A DNA stretch of 64,000 nt from Mycolicibacterium sp. ND9-15. GTDB taxonomy: Bacteria; Actinomycetota; Actinomycetes; Mycobacteriales; Mycobacteriaceae. Numbering within the stretch: the stretch's first letter is position 1; each line of letters opens with the position of its first letter. Position numbers and translations under genes: made by a program. The notes beneath the pieces were generated by a model. It saw only the letters and a program-made list of their open reading frames with translations. It did no database searches and was not told the origin of the DNA. Shown here in pieces: positions 55,116-63,189 of this stretch. The DNA is taken from positions 2,393,501 through 2,457,500 of the forward strand of contig NZ_CP142362.1 in the NCBI RefSeq assembly GCF_035918395.1. Reading direction: 5' to 3'.

Positions 55116-56081
55116 CTATACCCAGGGATTGCGCCGCGGACGCAACGTCGCGTTCGGCAGGGCAGGAGCGCGCAGCCGCTCGGTCGCGCCCTCATATCCA
55201 GCTACCGCGCCGAACCGGTCGTCGCCCTTCTCCCACAACGCGCGGTACGTCGCGATGTCGTCATGGCTGCGGCCGACGAAGTTCCACCACATCACCAGCT
55301 CCTCGGGGAACGGAGGACCGCCGAGGAGCACCAGCCGTGCGGGTTCGGTCCCGCGGTTCGCCAAGTCCAACCGATCGGTCCCAGCGGCCTGAAACGCCAG
55401 GTCGGCGACTTCGAGCGGGACGCCGCCCACGGAGACGTCGCCGTGGTCGAGCAGCACACCGTGCTCGAAGCCCGGGTCGACCCGCAACCGGACTTCCGCG
55501 CCGGGATCGAGGTCGACCTGCGCGCCCAGCAGGGGCGTGAAGGTGTTTACCGGGGAGCGCAGGCCTTCGAGTTCGCCGAGGAAAACCCGCAGCGTCGCGT
55601 CGCCGACCAGGCGCGGCACCGGAACGAAGTGCGCGAAACCGCGATCGGTGTCGCGGGCCTCGTCGGGCAGCGCCACCCACAACTGCACACCGTGCAGGAT
55701 CGTGGTCGCGGACGTGGACACCTCGGAGTGGCAGATACCGGCGCCGGAGGTCATCAGATTGAGTTCGCCTGGCCGCACCATCGCATGCACGCCCGCGCTG
55801 TCGCGATGCTCCACCTCACCGCTGAACAGCCAACTGACCGTCTGCAGGCCGGTGTGCGGATGCGGCGGCACATCCATGCCCGTGCCACCGCGCACGTCGT
55901 GCGGGCCGTAATGGTCGACGAAGCACCACGCCCCGATCAGCGACCGCTCGCGCTGAGGCAGTGTCCGTCGCACCCGGATCGCCCGCGGTCCGCCCAGCGG
56001 CACCTCCCGGGGATGTAGGACACCGGCGAACGGTACTGCCGCGCAGGCGACTTCGGCAGGGGCCGTTTCGGTGTTGCTCAC
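55116..56081 (-). CDS. Pirin family protein
   Basis: This 321-residue bicupin has the metal-binding PHPHTGLQTVSWLFSGEVEHRDS segment and GAGICHSE in the N-terminal cupin. The pirin C-terminal domain has VLLDHGDVSVGG and LLGGPPFPEELVMWWNFVGRSHDDI. Pirins act as quercetinases or as redox-sensing cofactors; the role here is open. Confidence 0.92.
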   Translation of the reverse strand: MSNTETAPAEVACAAVPFAGVLHPREVPLGGPRAIRVRRTLPQRERSLIGAWCFVDHYGPHDVRGGTGMDVPPHPHTGLQTVSWLFSGEVEHRDSAGVHAMVRPGELNLMTSGAGICHSEVSTSATTILHGVQLWVALPDEARDTDRGFAHFVPVPRLVGDATLRVFLGELEGLRSPVNTFTPLLGAQVDLDPGAEVRLRVDPGFEHGVLLDHGDVSVGGVPLEVADLAFQAAGTDRLDLANRGTEPARLVLLGGPPFPEELVMWWNFVGRSHDDIATYRALWEKGDDRFGAVAGYEGATERLRAPALPNATLRPRRNPWV

Positions 56082-56097
56082 CAGCCCACAGTAGGCC

Positions 56098-56517
56098 TCA
56101 GCCAGTGCCCGTCATCGCCGAACGGATCACCTCCAAGTCGGCATCGTCGATCTTGAAGACCCCGAAGCGGAATTTGTATCCCCAGCGGGCCTTGTCCTGG
56201 ATGAAGTCCAGCTGCTCCAGAAGCGGGCGGATCGGGGTCTCGGAGCTGTCGATGAAATCGACGTTGCGCCGCCACCGTTCGATGTCGGGCGACCCGGGGT
56301 CGAGGTAAGGCTCGTCGTCGGCGATCTGCCCGATCGCGGTGAACGCCTGCAGCGGGGGGCCGTCGGGATAAACGGTGCGCGGGGAGTAGAAAACGATCCA
56401 GTCCCCGCGAGCCATCTTTCGCAACATGTGCGGCTTGCCGTGATTTGCCTGAGCGAAGCGGCCGCGAACGCTGAGTGCGACGTGGTCACGGCTTACCGTG
56501 TTGATCCAGTTCGTCAT
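56098..56517 (-). CDS. EVE domain-containing protein
   Basis: This 139-residue protein matches the UPF0310/EVE pattern: WINTVSRDHVALSVRGRFAQANHGKPHMLRKMARGDWIVFYSPRT, then AFTAIGQIADDEPY and WGYKFRFGVFKI. EVE domains are PUA-like and are thought to bind modified bases in DNA or RNA. It is 16 bp from the pirin gene, same strand. Confidence 0.9.
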   Translation of the reverse strand: MTNWINTVSRDHVALSVRGRFAQANHGKPHMLRKMARGDWIVFYSPRTVYPDGPPLQAFTAIGQIADDEPYLDPGSPDIERWRRNVDFIDSSETPIRPLLEQLDFIQDKARWGYKFRFGVFKIDDADLEVIRSAMTGTG

Positions 56518-56589
56518 GACCGCACGTTAAGCCCGACCGCTGACAGTTCGGCGCGCCGGAGGAACCGCCTGTGGATAACATCGGACGCC

Positions 56590-58158
56590 GTGAGTGACGA
56601 GTCGCTGCGCGACGACCACGCCGAACTGCTGCGCCGCCGCACGTTCACCGAGGACGCGGCCCGCCCAGAGGCGGTGGCCAGGCGACACGCGGCGAACGCC
56701 AGGACCGCACGGGAGAACATCGCCGACCTCGTCGACGAGGGTTCTTTCGTCGAGTACGGACGGTTCGCCATCGCCGCGCAGCGTCACCGCCGCGACGCCG
56801 ACGACCTGATCGCCCACACGCCCGCCGACGGCTTGGTCGCCGGCACGGCACGGATCAACGGCGAGTACTTCGGCGACGAGCGCAGCGCTTGCGCGGTGCT
56901 GTCCTACGACTACACGGTGTTGGCCGGCACTCAGGGCGCACTGGGGCACCGCAAGAAGGACCGGTTGTTCGAGCTGATCGAGCGGATGCGTCTGCCGACG
57001 GTGTTCTTCGCGGAAGGTGGCGGCGGGCGGCCGGGTGACACTGACATACCAGTCGTCTCGGCGCTCGACGCGCGCGCGTTCAAGCTGTGGGCAGCGCTGT
57101 CGGGCGTGGTGCCGCGAATCGCCGTCGTACATGGCCGGTGCTTCGCGGGCAACGCCGTCATCGCCGGGTGCGCTGACCTGATCGTGGCGACGGAGGCCAC
57201 GTCGATCGGCATGGGCGGGCCGGCGATGATCGCCGGCGGCGGGCTCGGCGACGTCCCTCCCGACGAGGTGGGCCCGATCAGTATGCAGGAGCCCAACGGG
57301 GTGGTCGACGTCGTCGTCGCTGACGAAGCCGAAGCGGTCGAGGTGACCAAACGGCTGCTCGGATATTTCCAGGGCACCCTCGAGCCGGGGCCGGTGAGCG
57401 ACCAAACCCGGTTGCGCACAATGGTTCCCGAACGCGCTCGGCGGGCGTATCAGGTCGCGCCGGTTGTCGAGACGCTCGCCGACGAGGGGTCGGTGACGCT
57501 CCTGCGGCCCCGTTTCGCGCCGGAGATGCTGACCGCGCTGGCCCGCTTCGCCGGCCGTCCGGTTGGTGTCATCGCCAACAACACCATGGTGATGGCGGGC
57601 GCGATCACGGCGGCCGCTGCCGACAAAGCGGCCCGGTTCCTGCAGCTGTGCGACGCCTTCGGTCTTCCGGTGCTCTCACTCATCGACTGTCCCGGTTACA
57701 TGGTGGGCCCGGCGGCGGAATCCGAGGCGCTGGTCCGTCGCGCATCCCGGATGCTGGTGGCAGGCGCCGCGCTCGAGGTTCCGCTGATCGCCGTCATACT
57801 GCGCCGCGGCTATGGGCTGGGCGCCCAGGCGATGACCGGCGGCAGTCTGCGCGAGCCGCTGCTGACGGTGGCGTGGCCCGGTGCGCACCTGGGACCGATG
57901 GGCCTGGAGGGTGCGGTTCGGCTGGGCATGCGCAAGGAACTCGAGGCGATCGCCGACGACGCCGAACGCGAGGAGCGGGTGCGTCAGGCAACGGCGGCTG
58001 CACAGGATAATGCCAAGGCGCTCAACGCCGCTCAGCTCTTCGAGATCGACGACGTGGTCGACCCGGCCGAAACCCGCGACGTCGTCATCAATACGTTGAC
58101 GGCGGCCACCGCGCACACGCATCCTCGGACGCGCCGACGCTTCGTCGACACCTGGTAG
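56590..58158 (+). CDS. Acyl-CoA carboxylase carboxyltransferase subunit (AccD-like)
   Basis: This 522-residue biotin-dependent carboxyltransferase transfers CO2 from biotin to an acyl-CoA. N-terminal ClpP/crotonase-like domain features are VLSYDYTVLAGTQGALGHRKKDRLFELIERMRLPTVFFAEGGGGRPG and GVVPRIAVVHGRCFAGNA. The C-terminal half has GVIANNTMVMAGAITAAAADKAARFLQLCDAFGLPVLSLIDCPGYMVGP and RRGYGLGAQAMTGG. GTG at 56590 is chosen over upstream frames that overlap the EVE gene. No alpha (biotin) subunit is nearby, so substrate is undefined. Confidence 0.88.
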   Translation: MSDESLRDDHAELLRRRTFTEDAARPEAVARRHAANARTARENIADLVDEGSFVEYGRFAIAAQRHRRDADDLIAHTPADGLVAGTARINGEYFGDERSACAVLSYDYTVLAGTQGALGHRKKDRLFELIERMRLPTVFFAEGGGGRPGDTDIPVVSALDARAFKLWAALSGVVPRIAVVHGRCFAGNAVIAGCADLIVATEATSIGMGGPAMIAGGGLGDVPPDEVGPISMQEPNGVVDVVVADEAEAVEVTKRLLGYFQGTLEPGPVSDQTRLRTMVPERARRAYQVAPVVETLADEGSVTLLRPRFAPEMLTALARFAGRPVGVIANNTMVMAGAITAAAADKAARFLQLCDAFGLPVLSLIDCPGYMVGPAAESEALVRRASRMLVAGAALEVPLIAVILRRGYGLGAQAMTGGSLREPLLTVAWPGAHLGPMGLEGAVRLGMRKELEAIADDAEREERVRQATAAAQDNAKALNAAQLFEIDDVVDPAETRDVVINTLTAATAHTHPRTRRRFVDTW

Positions 58159-58305
58159 CCGGCAGGAAAGGAGGACGGTGCCGCATTGCGCCTCTCGGCG
58201 AGTGGTCGCTCGTAACGGATGTGTGGGGCCCGGGCATGCCCGGCACCGTCGCAATCCTCAACTCACCCGCAGCGGAACTTATCCGACGCGACGACGGGAG
58301 TCGGC

Positions 58306-58342
58306 CCGCCCACCGCCGACCCCCCGATCCGGCGGTGGGCGG
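58306..58342. terminator. Bidirectional hairpin between convergent genes
   Basis: Arms CCGCCCACCGCCG (58306-58318) and CGGCGGTGGGCGG (58330-58342) form a 13-bp stem with an 11-base loop. It lies between the carboxyltransferase and the leftward whiB gene. Confidence 0.8.
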
Positions 58343-58351
58343 ACCCACGAT

Positions 58352-58642
58352 TCAGGCGGATTCCGCGTGCAGCCGGCGATCGCGCACGGAGTAGCCGTGG
58401 CGTTCGGCCAGGGACTTCAGCTGCCTCAGGGCAAACGTGCGGCCACGTCCGGACTCAGGCACGGAGATGCCCGCCCAGAGGCCCTCGGCGCGCGGTAATT
58501 CGCAGGCTTCCCGGGCGCAGAGCCAGCGCCGCGGACAGGCCCGACAGATGGCCTTGGCCTGTTCGTCGGCCGACGTGGTCCACCGCTCCGGATCCCGGGT
58601 GCAGGCGCCGACGGGGATTTCGTCCCACTCAGTCGTGTTCAT
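58352..58642 (-). CDS. WhiB-family iron-sulfur transcriptional regulator
   Basis: This 96-residue protein has the four cluster cysteines C14, C33, C36 and C42 (ICRACPRRWLC) and the GLWAGI turn, followed by a basic C-terminus. WhiB proteins bind a [4Fe-4S] cluster and sigma factor region 4. Position beside the XRE regulator corresponds to whiB5 of M. tuberculosis, but the paralogue name is inferred from synteny only. ATG at 58642 is chosen because similarity begins at NTTEWDEIPVGAC. Confidence 0.92.
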   Translation of the reverse strand: MNTTEWDEIPVGACTRDPERWTTSADEQAKAICRACPRRWLCAREACELPRAEGLWAGISVPESGRGRTFALRQLKSLAERHGYSVRDRRLHAESA

Positions 58643-58951
58643 CAGTGTGCTCCTCTGCGCTGACTGCGGCGCGTGTACCGCAATGCCAAGGAACGTAGCG
58701 GATAAACCGTAGCGATGCAACGTTTAGATAGCATGACCGGGGCTGTTTTCGACAGAGCCCAACGTCTGACGTGCACGGACACAGGCAAGCCCATAGGGGA
58801 CCGTAGCGATGCACTAGTTACGACCGGCGTGCAACCAGAGCGTCAACACGCCTTTCCGCGGCGCCACGCGGCCCCAACCCGTAGCATTGGCCACCGCGAA
58901 AGATACGATCGCGGGGCCGCTCCCGCTGCCCGCCCCGAGGACCACCGCATC

Positions 58952-59686
58952 ATGACGAACCCGGAATCGGCCGATCGATCGACCGAGGCGTCCGATCCCG
59001 GCGTGGTCCGAGCCGGCGCGGCAGCCGCGGCACGGCGTCGCGAACTCAACATCAGCCAGCGCGGCCTGGCCGCCGACGGGATCATCAATGCCGGGGCCCT
59101 GATCGCGTTCGAAAAGGGCAGGAGCTGGCCGCGGGAGCGGACCCGAGCAAAGCTCGAGGAGGTGCTGCGGTGGCCACCGGGAGCGATCGCGCGGATTCGG
59201 CAGGGGGAGCCGGTCGCAAGCCCCGAGGACCAGCCCTCGGCAGGACTGCGTGAAGACGAAGTGCCGCTGATCGCGCAGGCAGTGATCACCGCGGTGAGCA
59301 CGTTCGATTCGGCGATCGCCGCGCTGCCGGCACCAGATGATCCCGAGTTCGGGCCGAAGGTGGCGAAGGTCCTCGCCGATCTTCGCCAGCTGGAGGGCGT
59401 CGCCGCTCGGGCGGCACGGATCAGCAGGGTGACCCCGCCGCTGATCAAGGCACTGAGTGCAGTGCGAACGCGCTACGCCGACCTGATGCTGCGCGCGGCG
59501 CGGTCCCCGGACCCGACGCTGGGCCAGCGCCTCTATGCGGCCCGTCGCGGCGCGAACCTGACGATCTCCGAAACCGCTCAGGCCGCCGGGGTTTCCGACG
59601 ACGACATCGTGCACACCGAAGCCGAACAGCCGGTGTCCGCAGCGGCCACCGAGGCGATCGAGGCACTGATCACCGAACTCGCCTGA
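58952..59686 (+). CDS. XRE-family regulator with HTH domains at both ends (Rv0023-like)
   Basis: This 244-residue protein has an N-terminal helix-turn-helix (AAAARRRELNISQRGLAADGIINAGALIAFEKGRSWP, about 24-60) and a helical middle. A second HTH-like segment is near the C-terminus (LYAARRGANLTISETAQAAGVSDDDIVHTE). It matches the M. tuberculosis Rv0023 position next to whiB5. It is divergent from whiB with about 300 bp between them that must hold both promoters. Confidence 0.82.
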   Translation: MTNPESADRSTEASDPGVVRAGAAAAARRRELNISQRGLAADGIINAGALIAFEKGRSWPRERTRAKLEEVLRWPPGAIARIRQGEPVASPEDQPSAGLREDEVPLIAQAVITAVSTFDSAIAALPAPDDPEFGPKVAKVLADLRQLEGVAARAARISRVTPPLIKALSAVRTRYADLMLRAARSPDPTLGQRLYAARRGANLTISETAQAAGVSDDDIVHTEAEQPVSAAATEAIEALITELA

Positions 59687-59689
59687 GCA

Positions 59690-61021
59690 TCAGTACCGTT
59701 CGCGGCTTCGGTCGTCGGTGGTGGGGAAGTGCTCGGCCAGCGCAGCGGCGATCTCGAGGAACCGGCGCCGGGTTCTCGCGGACATTTCGGTCGTGCCGTT
59801 GATGACGCCGCCCGGGCGCAGATGCCCGTCGAAGGGCACCTCGATGACGCGCTGTCCTTGACCCGAAAACTGTCGCGCCAGAATCGAACGCGTCCGTTTG
59901 TCGGCATGGCCGTCGGAGTCGTTGAGTACGATGACGGTGCGCTGCAGTAGTCCCGTCAACCCGTGGGCGGCCAACCAGTCCAGTGTCTGGCCCGCCGCGG
60001 CAGCGCCGTCGACCCACGGGGAGGAGACCACGATCATCGCGTCCAGATCTCGCAACACCTCCTGGGTCACCGGCGAGTCCATCGTCGAGCTGCAGTCGAT
60101 GATCGAGATCGTGAAGTAGCGATCCAACCGGGAGGTGGCCTCGCGGTAGATCGCCGGGTCGAGCACGCGGCGGCGGGCGGGGGTGCCTTCACCGGCGAGG
60201 ACGAAGAGCCCGGCGGCGTTGTTGCCCACCCGGCTGCGCACGTCGGCGAAGGTGTCCAGATGCTGGTCGGACGTCAATTCCCAGTATGAGCCCGGCGCCC
60301 TTGGATCGACACGGCTGCCGAGCTTTCCGAACGCGGTGTCTGCGTCGATCGCGACCACCCGATCGTCCTGCCGTAATTCGGCGAACACCGAGCCGATGCT
60401 CGCCGAGACGGTGGTCTTACCGACCCCGCCCTTGCCCATCACGCCGATCTTGTAGTGACCCCGCAGGACGCCCCGGATCTTGGCCACCAATTCGGCCTGC
60501 CGGATCTCGTCCGGTCCGGGTCCGAGGTTCACGGCCCCGAACGTGGCCCGGTAGAGGACGAAACGCCAGCCCCGGCTGGGTGGCACCCGGCGCTGAGGAA
60601 TCAATTCGTCGGGCCTGATCCGCTCGGCAAAAGAACCTGTCGGCGCCGGTGGCGCGGGCCGGGCCTGCCCACCGGGCCCGGGGCTGGGCCACTGGCCGGG
60701 CATCGGTTGACCGGGCTGCTGCGGTGGCGGGCCAGGTCGCTGCGGCGGCTGAGGCGGGTGTTGTCTGGTGGGCTGACCCCACATTGGCAGGTCAGGTCGG
60801 TCACCGGTGGGCACCGGTCCGGTATCGTGCAGCGAGTCCGGGGGCGGACCGAACCGGGGCGGCTGCTCGCGAAAGCTGCCGCGCGGCGGCTCAGGCCCCG
60901 GAAATCCCGCTGCAGGCGGTGAAGCTGTCGCCTCGGGGTGGGCAGCGGACGGCTCGTAGCCGGTTTCTTCGGAGCCCGTCCAGCCGAGTTCTTTCCGCAA
61001 CGCGTCATCGCGGTCGGTCAA
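59690..61021 (-). CDS. MinD/ParA-like ATPase upstream of ESX-1
   Basis: This 443-residue protein has a Pro/Gln/Gly-rich N-terminal half, a motif of ESX-linked ATPases, then a deviant Walker A GKGGVGKTT (about 196-204) and VVAIDADTAFGKLGSRVDP. It resembles EspI (Rv3876) and Rv3860 of M. tuberculosis; position on the espE-espH side favours the Rv3860 type. TTG at 61021 is chosen over ATG 61078 because GAGGAG lies six bases upstream. It converges on the XRE gene with 3 bp between. Confidence 0.85.
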   Translation of the reverse strand: MTDRDDALRKELGWTGSEETGYEPSAAHPEATASPPAAGFPGPEPPRGSFREQPPRFGPPPDSLHDTGPVPTGDRPDLPMWGQPTRQHPPQPPQRPGPPPQQPGQPMPGQWPSPGPGGQARPAPPAPTGSFAERIRPDELIPQRRVPPSRGWRFVLYRATFGAVNLGPGPDEIRQAELVAKIRGVLRGHYKIGVMGKGGVGKTTVSASIGSVFAELRQDDRVVAIDADTAFGKLGSRVDPRAPGSYWELTSDQHLDTFADVRSRVGNNAAGLFVLAGEGTPARRRVLDPAIYREATSRLDRYFTISIIDCSSTMDSPVTQEVLRDLDAMIVVSSPWVDGAAAAGQTLDWLAAHGLTGLLQRTVIVLNDSDGHADKRTRSILARQFSGQGQRVIEVPFDGHLRPGGVINGTTEMSARTRRRFLEIAAALAEHFPTTDDRSRERY

Positions 61022-61545
61022 TGCGATCTCCTCTGGATGGTGTGTCGGCCCCTGCTCAAGTATCAACCACCCGGCCATGCGGCCCCCTGGGTCCGGTCTC
61101 AGCTAACACATCGAAGGCTCCTCCGATGTCGTCGAAGCTGCCTTCCAGCCCCGGACCGGGCACCGGGAAGAACCGCAAGCGGAGCTTGTCAGCGTTGACA
61201 ACCGTTCACGAGTTGACCACGCGGGCGGTGTGGGGGAGATGGTCAATACAATTTGCTGTAGCAGGCATAGCAGCGCTTATACCCGTGCGATAAGGGCTTG
61301 GTGATTAACTGGGAGCCCGATCCGGGGTACCGTGATCCACCCACGAGGGGCGCAGAATTTCGTGACGGGGTGGTGGTGAACCGCTGGTACGCTGACTCCG
61401 GCAAAGAGGTTCGCGCAACTGACGTCGGGTCCGACGTGCGCGAACCGTGGCAAAAATGTGAGGCTAGGCACAGTGCGGCGGACATCCACCGGCTGCGCCC
61501 AGCGGGTCCGCACCGTACAGCGTGAAGGAGGGCGGAGGAGCACCC
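61022..61545. promoter_or_regulatory. ESX-1 operon upstream region
   Basis: This is about 520 bp between the leftward ATPase gene and the rightward esp genes. A 75-codon frame at 61298-61525 lacks a ribosome site and family features. GGAGGAG at 61534-61540 is the ribosome site of the next gene. The promoter of the esp-ecc operon should lie here. Confidence 0.6.
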
Positions 61546-61872
61546 ATGTCCGGCGATGATCTGCGCGTCTCCGCTGCGCACCTCGGCGAACTGGCGGCCA
61601 GGCACGCCCGCGCGGCTTCCGATGCCCGTGCTGTGACGGAGGCGGTCGGGGGCGTCGACGCAGCGGTCAGGAACACCCACGGCAGCATCGCCACGCCGAC
61701 TTCCACCGCACTCGATGCGGTACTCGCCTCCAGACGCAATACGGGCGCCAACGTGGCCGACGTCTCGGATTCGTTGTGCGACAAGCTGGTCGACGCTGCC
61801 CGGCGCTACGACCGGACCGATACTACGGCGGGTTCGGCGTTCGACGCACAGCTGCGGGCGGACCGGTCGTGA
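61546..61872 (+). CDS. ESX-1 secretion-associated protein, EspF/EspC type
   Basis: This 108-residue helical protein has the EspC/EspF-family (type VII secretion target) pattern: LRVSAAHLGELAARHARAASDARAVTEAVGGVDAAVRNTHGSIATPTSTALDAVL. ATG at 61546 follows GGAGGAG; a GTG 24 bases earlier is less likely. Placement directly before espG1 equals Rv3865 (espF) in M. tuberculosis. Its stop overlaps the espG start (GTGA). Confidence 0.82.
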   Translation: MSGDDLRVSAAHLGELAARHARAASDARAVTEAVGGVDAAVRNTHGSIATPTSTALDAVLASRRNTGANVADVSDSLCDKLVDAARRYDRTDTTAGSAFDAQLRADRS

Positions 61873-62726
61873 GCTCGGAGGCCACCCACATCGACGACGT
61901 CGTCGGTGTCGAGGTCACCATCGACGGCATGCTGGTGATCGCCAACCGCTTGGGCCTGATGGAGTTCCCGCCCGCGCTGGGAATCCGGCTGAACATTCCG
62001 CAACCGGATCTGCGTGACCTCGTATGGGAGCAGGTGGCCCGGGACTTGACCGCGCAAGGTGTGCTCGACGCCTTCGGTGAACCCCACCCGGAGGTCGCGG
62101 CGATGGTCGACACGCTCAGCCGGGCGGACCGCACGCTGGAAGCGCGGTGGTGGCGGCGCGACGTCGGCGGCAAGATGATCCGCTTCGTGGTCTGCCGCAA
62201 GGGTGACCGGCACGTCGTTGCGGCTCGGGGCGGCGACATGCTGGTGCTGCAGCGGATCGCCCCACAGGTCGGGCTGGCGGGCATGGTGATGACGGTCCTG
62301 GGCACCGCGACACCGGCCGAGGTGGAGCCGCTGACGGGCGTGGCTAGCAAACTTTCCGAATGCCGCAACGCAAATCAGCTTGCCGCCTACGGCATCGCGC
62401 CGGCGTCGGCGCGCGCTTACGCCGACATCATCTCCGACCCCCAGAGCTGGGTGGAGATCACCGCGATCGAGCGGCATCCGGGCGGCACGTTCACCCAGGC
62501 CGACGTCGCGGCCGGCGTGCTCGACTCCAGGCACGGGCGCATCGTGTCGATTCCGCGCCGGGTCAGCGGCGAGCTTTACGGAAGCTTCCTACCGGGCAGT
62601 CCCGAGAACCTGCAGCGCGCACTGGACGGCCTCATCGAGTTCCTGCCCTCGGGCAAGTGGTTCGACCACTCCACGTTGGACCGGTCGGGCCCGATCCGAA
62701 GTGAGGAAGCCACACATGGCGGGTGA
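61869..62726 (+). CDS. espG1: ESX-1 chaperone EspG1
   Basis: EspG proteins bind cognate PE/PPE substrates in the cytosol and deliver them to the ESX machine. The 285-residue protein has the family pattern DDVVGVEVTIDGMLVIANRLGLMEFPPALGI, ARWWRRDVGGKMIRFVVCRKGDRHVVAARGGDMLVLQRI and SGELYGSFLPGS. GTG at 61869 is chosen for the GTGA overlap with the upstream stop. It overlaps espH by 11 bp. Confidence 0.92.
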   Translation: MSSEATHIDDVVGVEVTIDGMLVIANRLGLMEFPPALGIRLNIPQPDLRDLVWEQVARDLTAQGVLDAFGEPHPEVAAMVDTLSRADRTLEARWWRRDVGGKMIRFVVCRKGDRHVVAARGGDMLVLQRIAPQVGLAGMVMTVLGTATPAEVEPLTGVASKLSECRNANQLAAYGIAPASARAYADIISDPQSWVEITAIERHPGGTFTQADVAAGVLDSRHGRIVSIPRRVSGELYGSFLPGSPENLQRALDGLIEFLPSGKWFDHSTLDRSGPIRSEEATHGG

Positions 62727-63189
62727 TACGTCCCCACACGATCACGACGAGTTGGCCGCGTTCGACCCTGGCGTTCGTGGCGGCGGCACCGACGAGTCCG
62801 TCCTCGACGCCCTGGATGTCTATGCCGTCGACGAAGCCGACGAGACCGAATCGCCGGCCGTCGTCGCCACCGTGACCAACCCGCCGGGCACGGTCTCCGT
62901 CAGCAGCGCCCTCGACGGCCGGGTGAGCCGAATCGAGCTGTCGCCCAAGGCCTGCGAGCTGACCGAAGCCGACCTCGCCGCCGACATCGTGGTCGTCGCC
63001 GGCCTGGCGACCCAGGACGCGAAGTCCAGGCAGCACGCGAACATGCTCGAGGGTATGCGCGAACAGGGCCACGACGACGCGGCGACCCGCGACTTCCTCA
63101 CCCGCGAGCTCGGCCTGCCGAGCCCCGAACAAGCCCAAGCCGAGCGCGCACGCGTGTTCGCGACAAGATATGCGGGTGATCATGACTGA
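62716..63189 (+). CDS. espH: ESX-1 secretion-associated protein EspH
   Basis: This 157-residue acidic protein has GTVSVSSALDGRVSRIELSPKACELTEADLAADIVVVAGLATQDAKSRQHANMLEGMREQGHDDAATRDFLTRELGLPSP. It matches the YbaB-like EspH position between espG1 and eccA1. It takes part in ESX-1 export in pathogenic species; the role in fast growers is less clear. ATG at 62716. Confidence 0.9.
   Translation: MAGDTSPHDHDELAAFDPGVRGGGTDESVLDALDVYAVDEADETESPAVVATVTNPPGTVSVSSALDGRVSRIELSPKACELTEADLAADIVVVAGLATQDAKSRQHANMLEGMREQGHDDAATRDFLTRELGLPSPEQAQAERARVFATRYAGDHD

Noticed and set aside
61298..61525. 75-codon frame upstream of the EspF-like gene
   Set aside because: No good ribosome site and it ends within the next gene's leader. 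More likely promoter or leader DNA.
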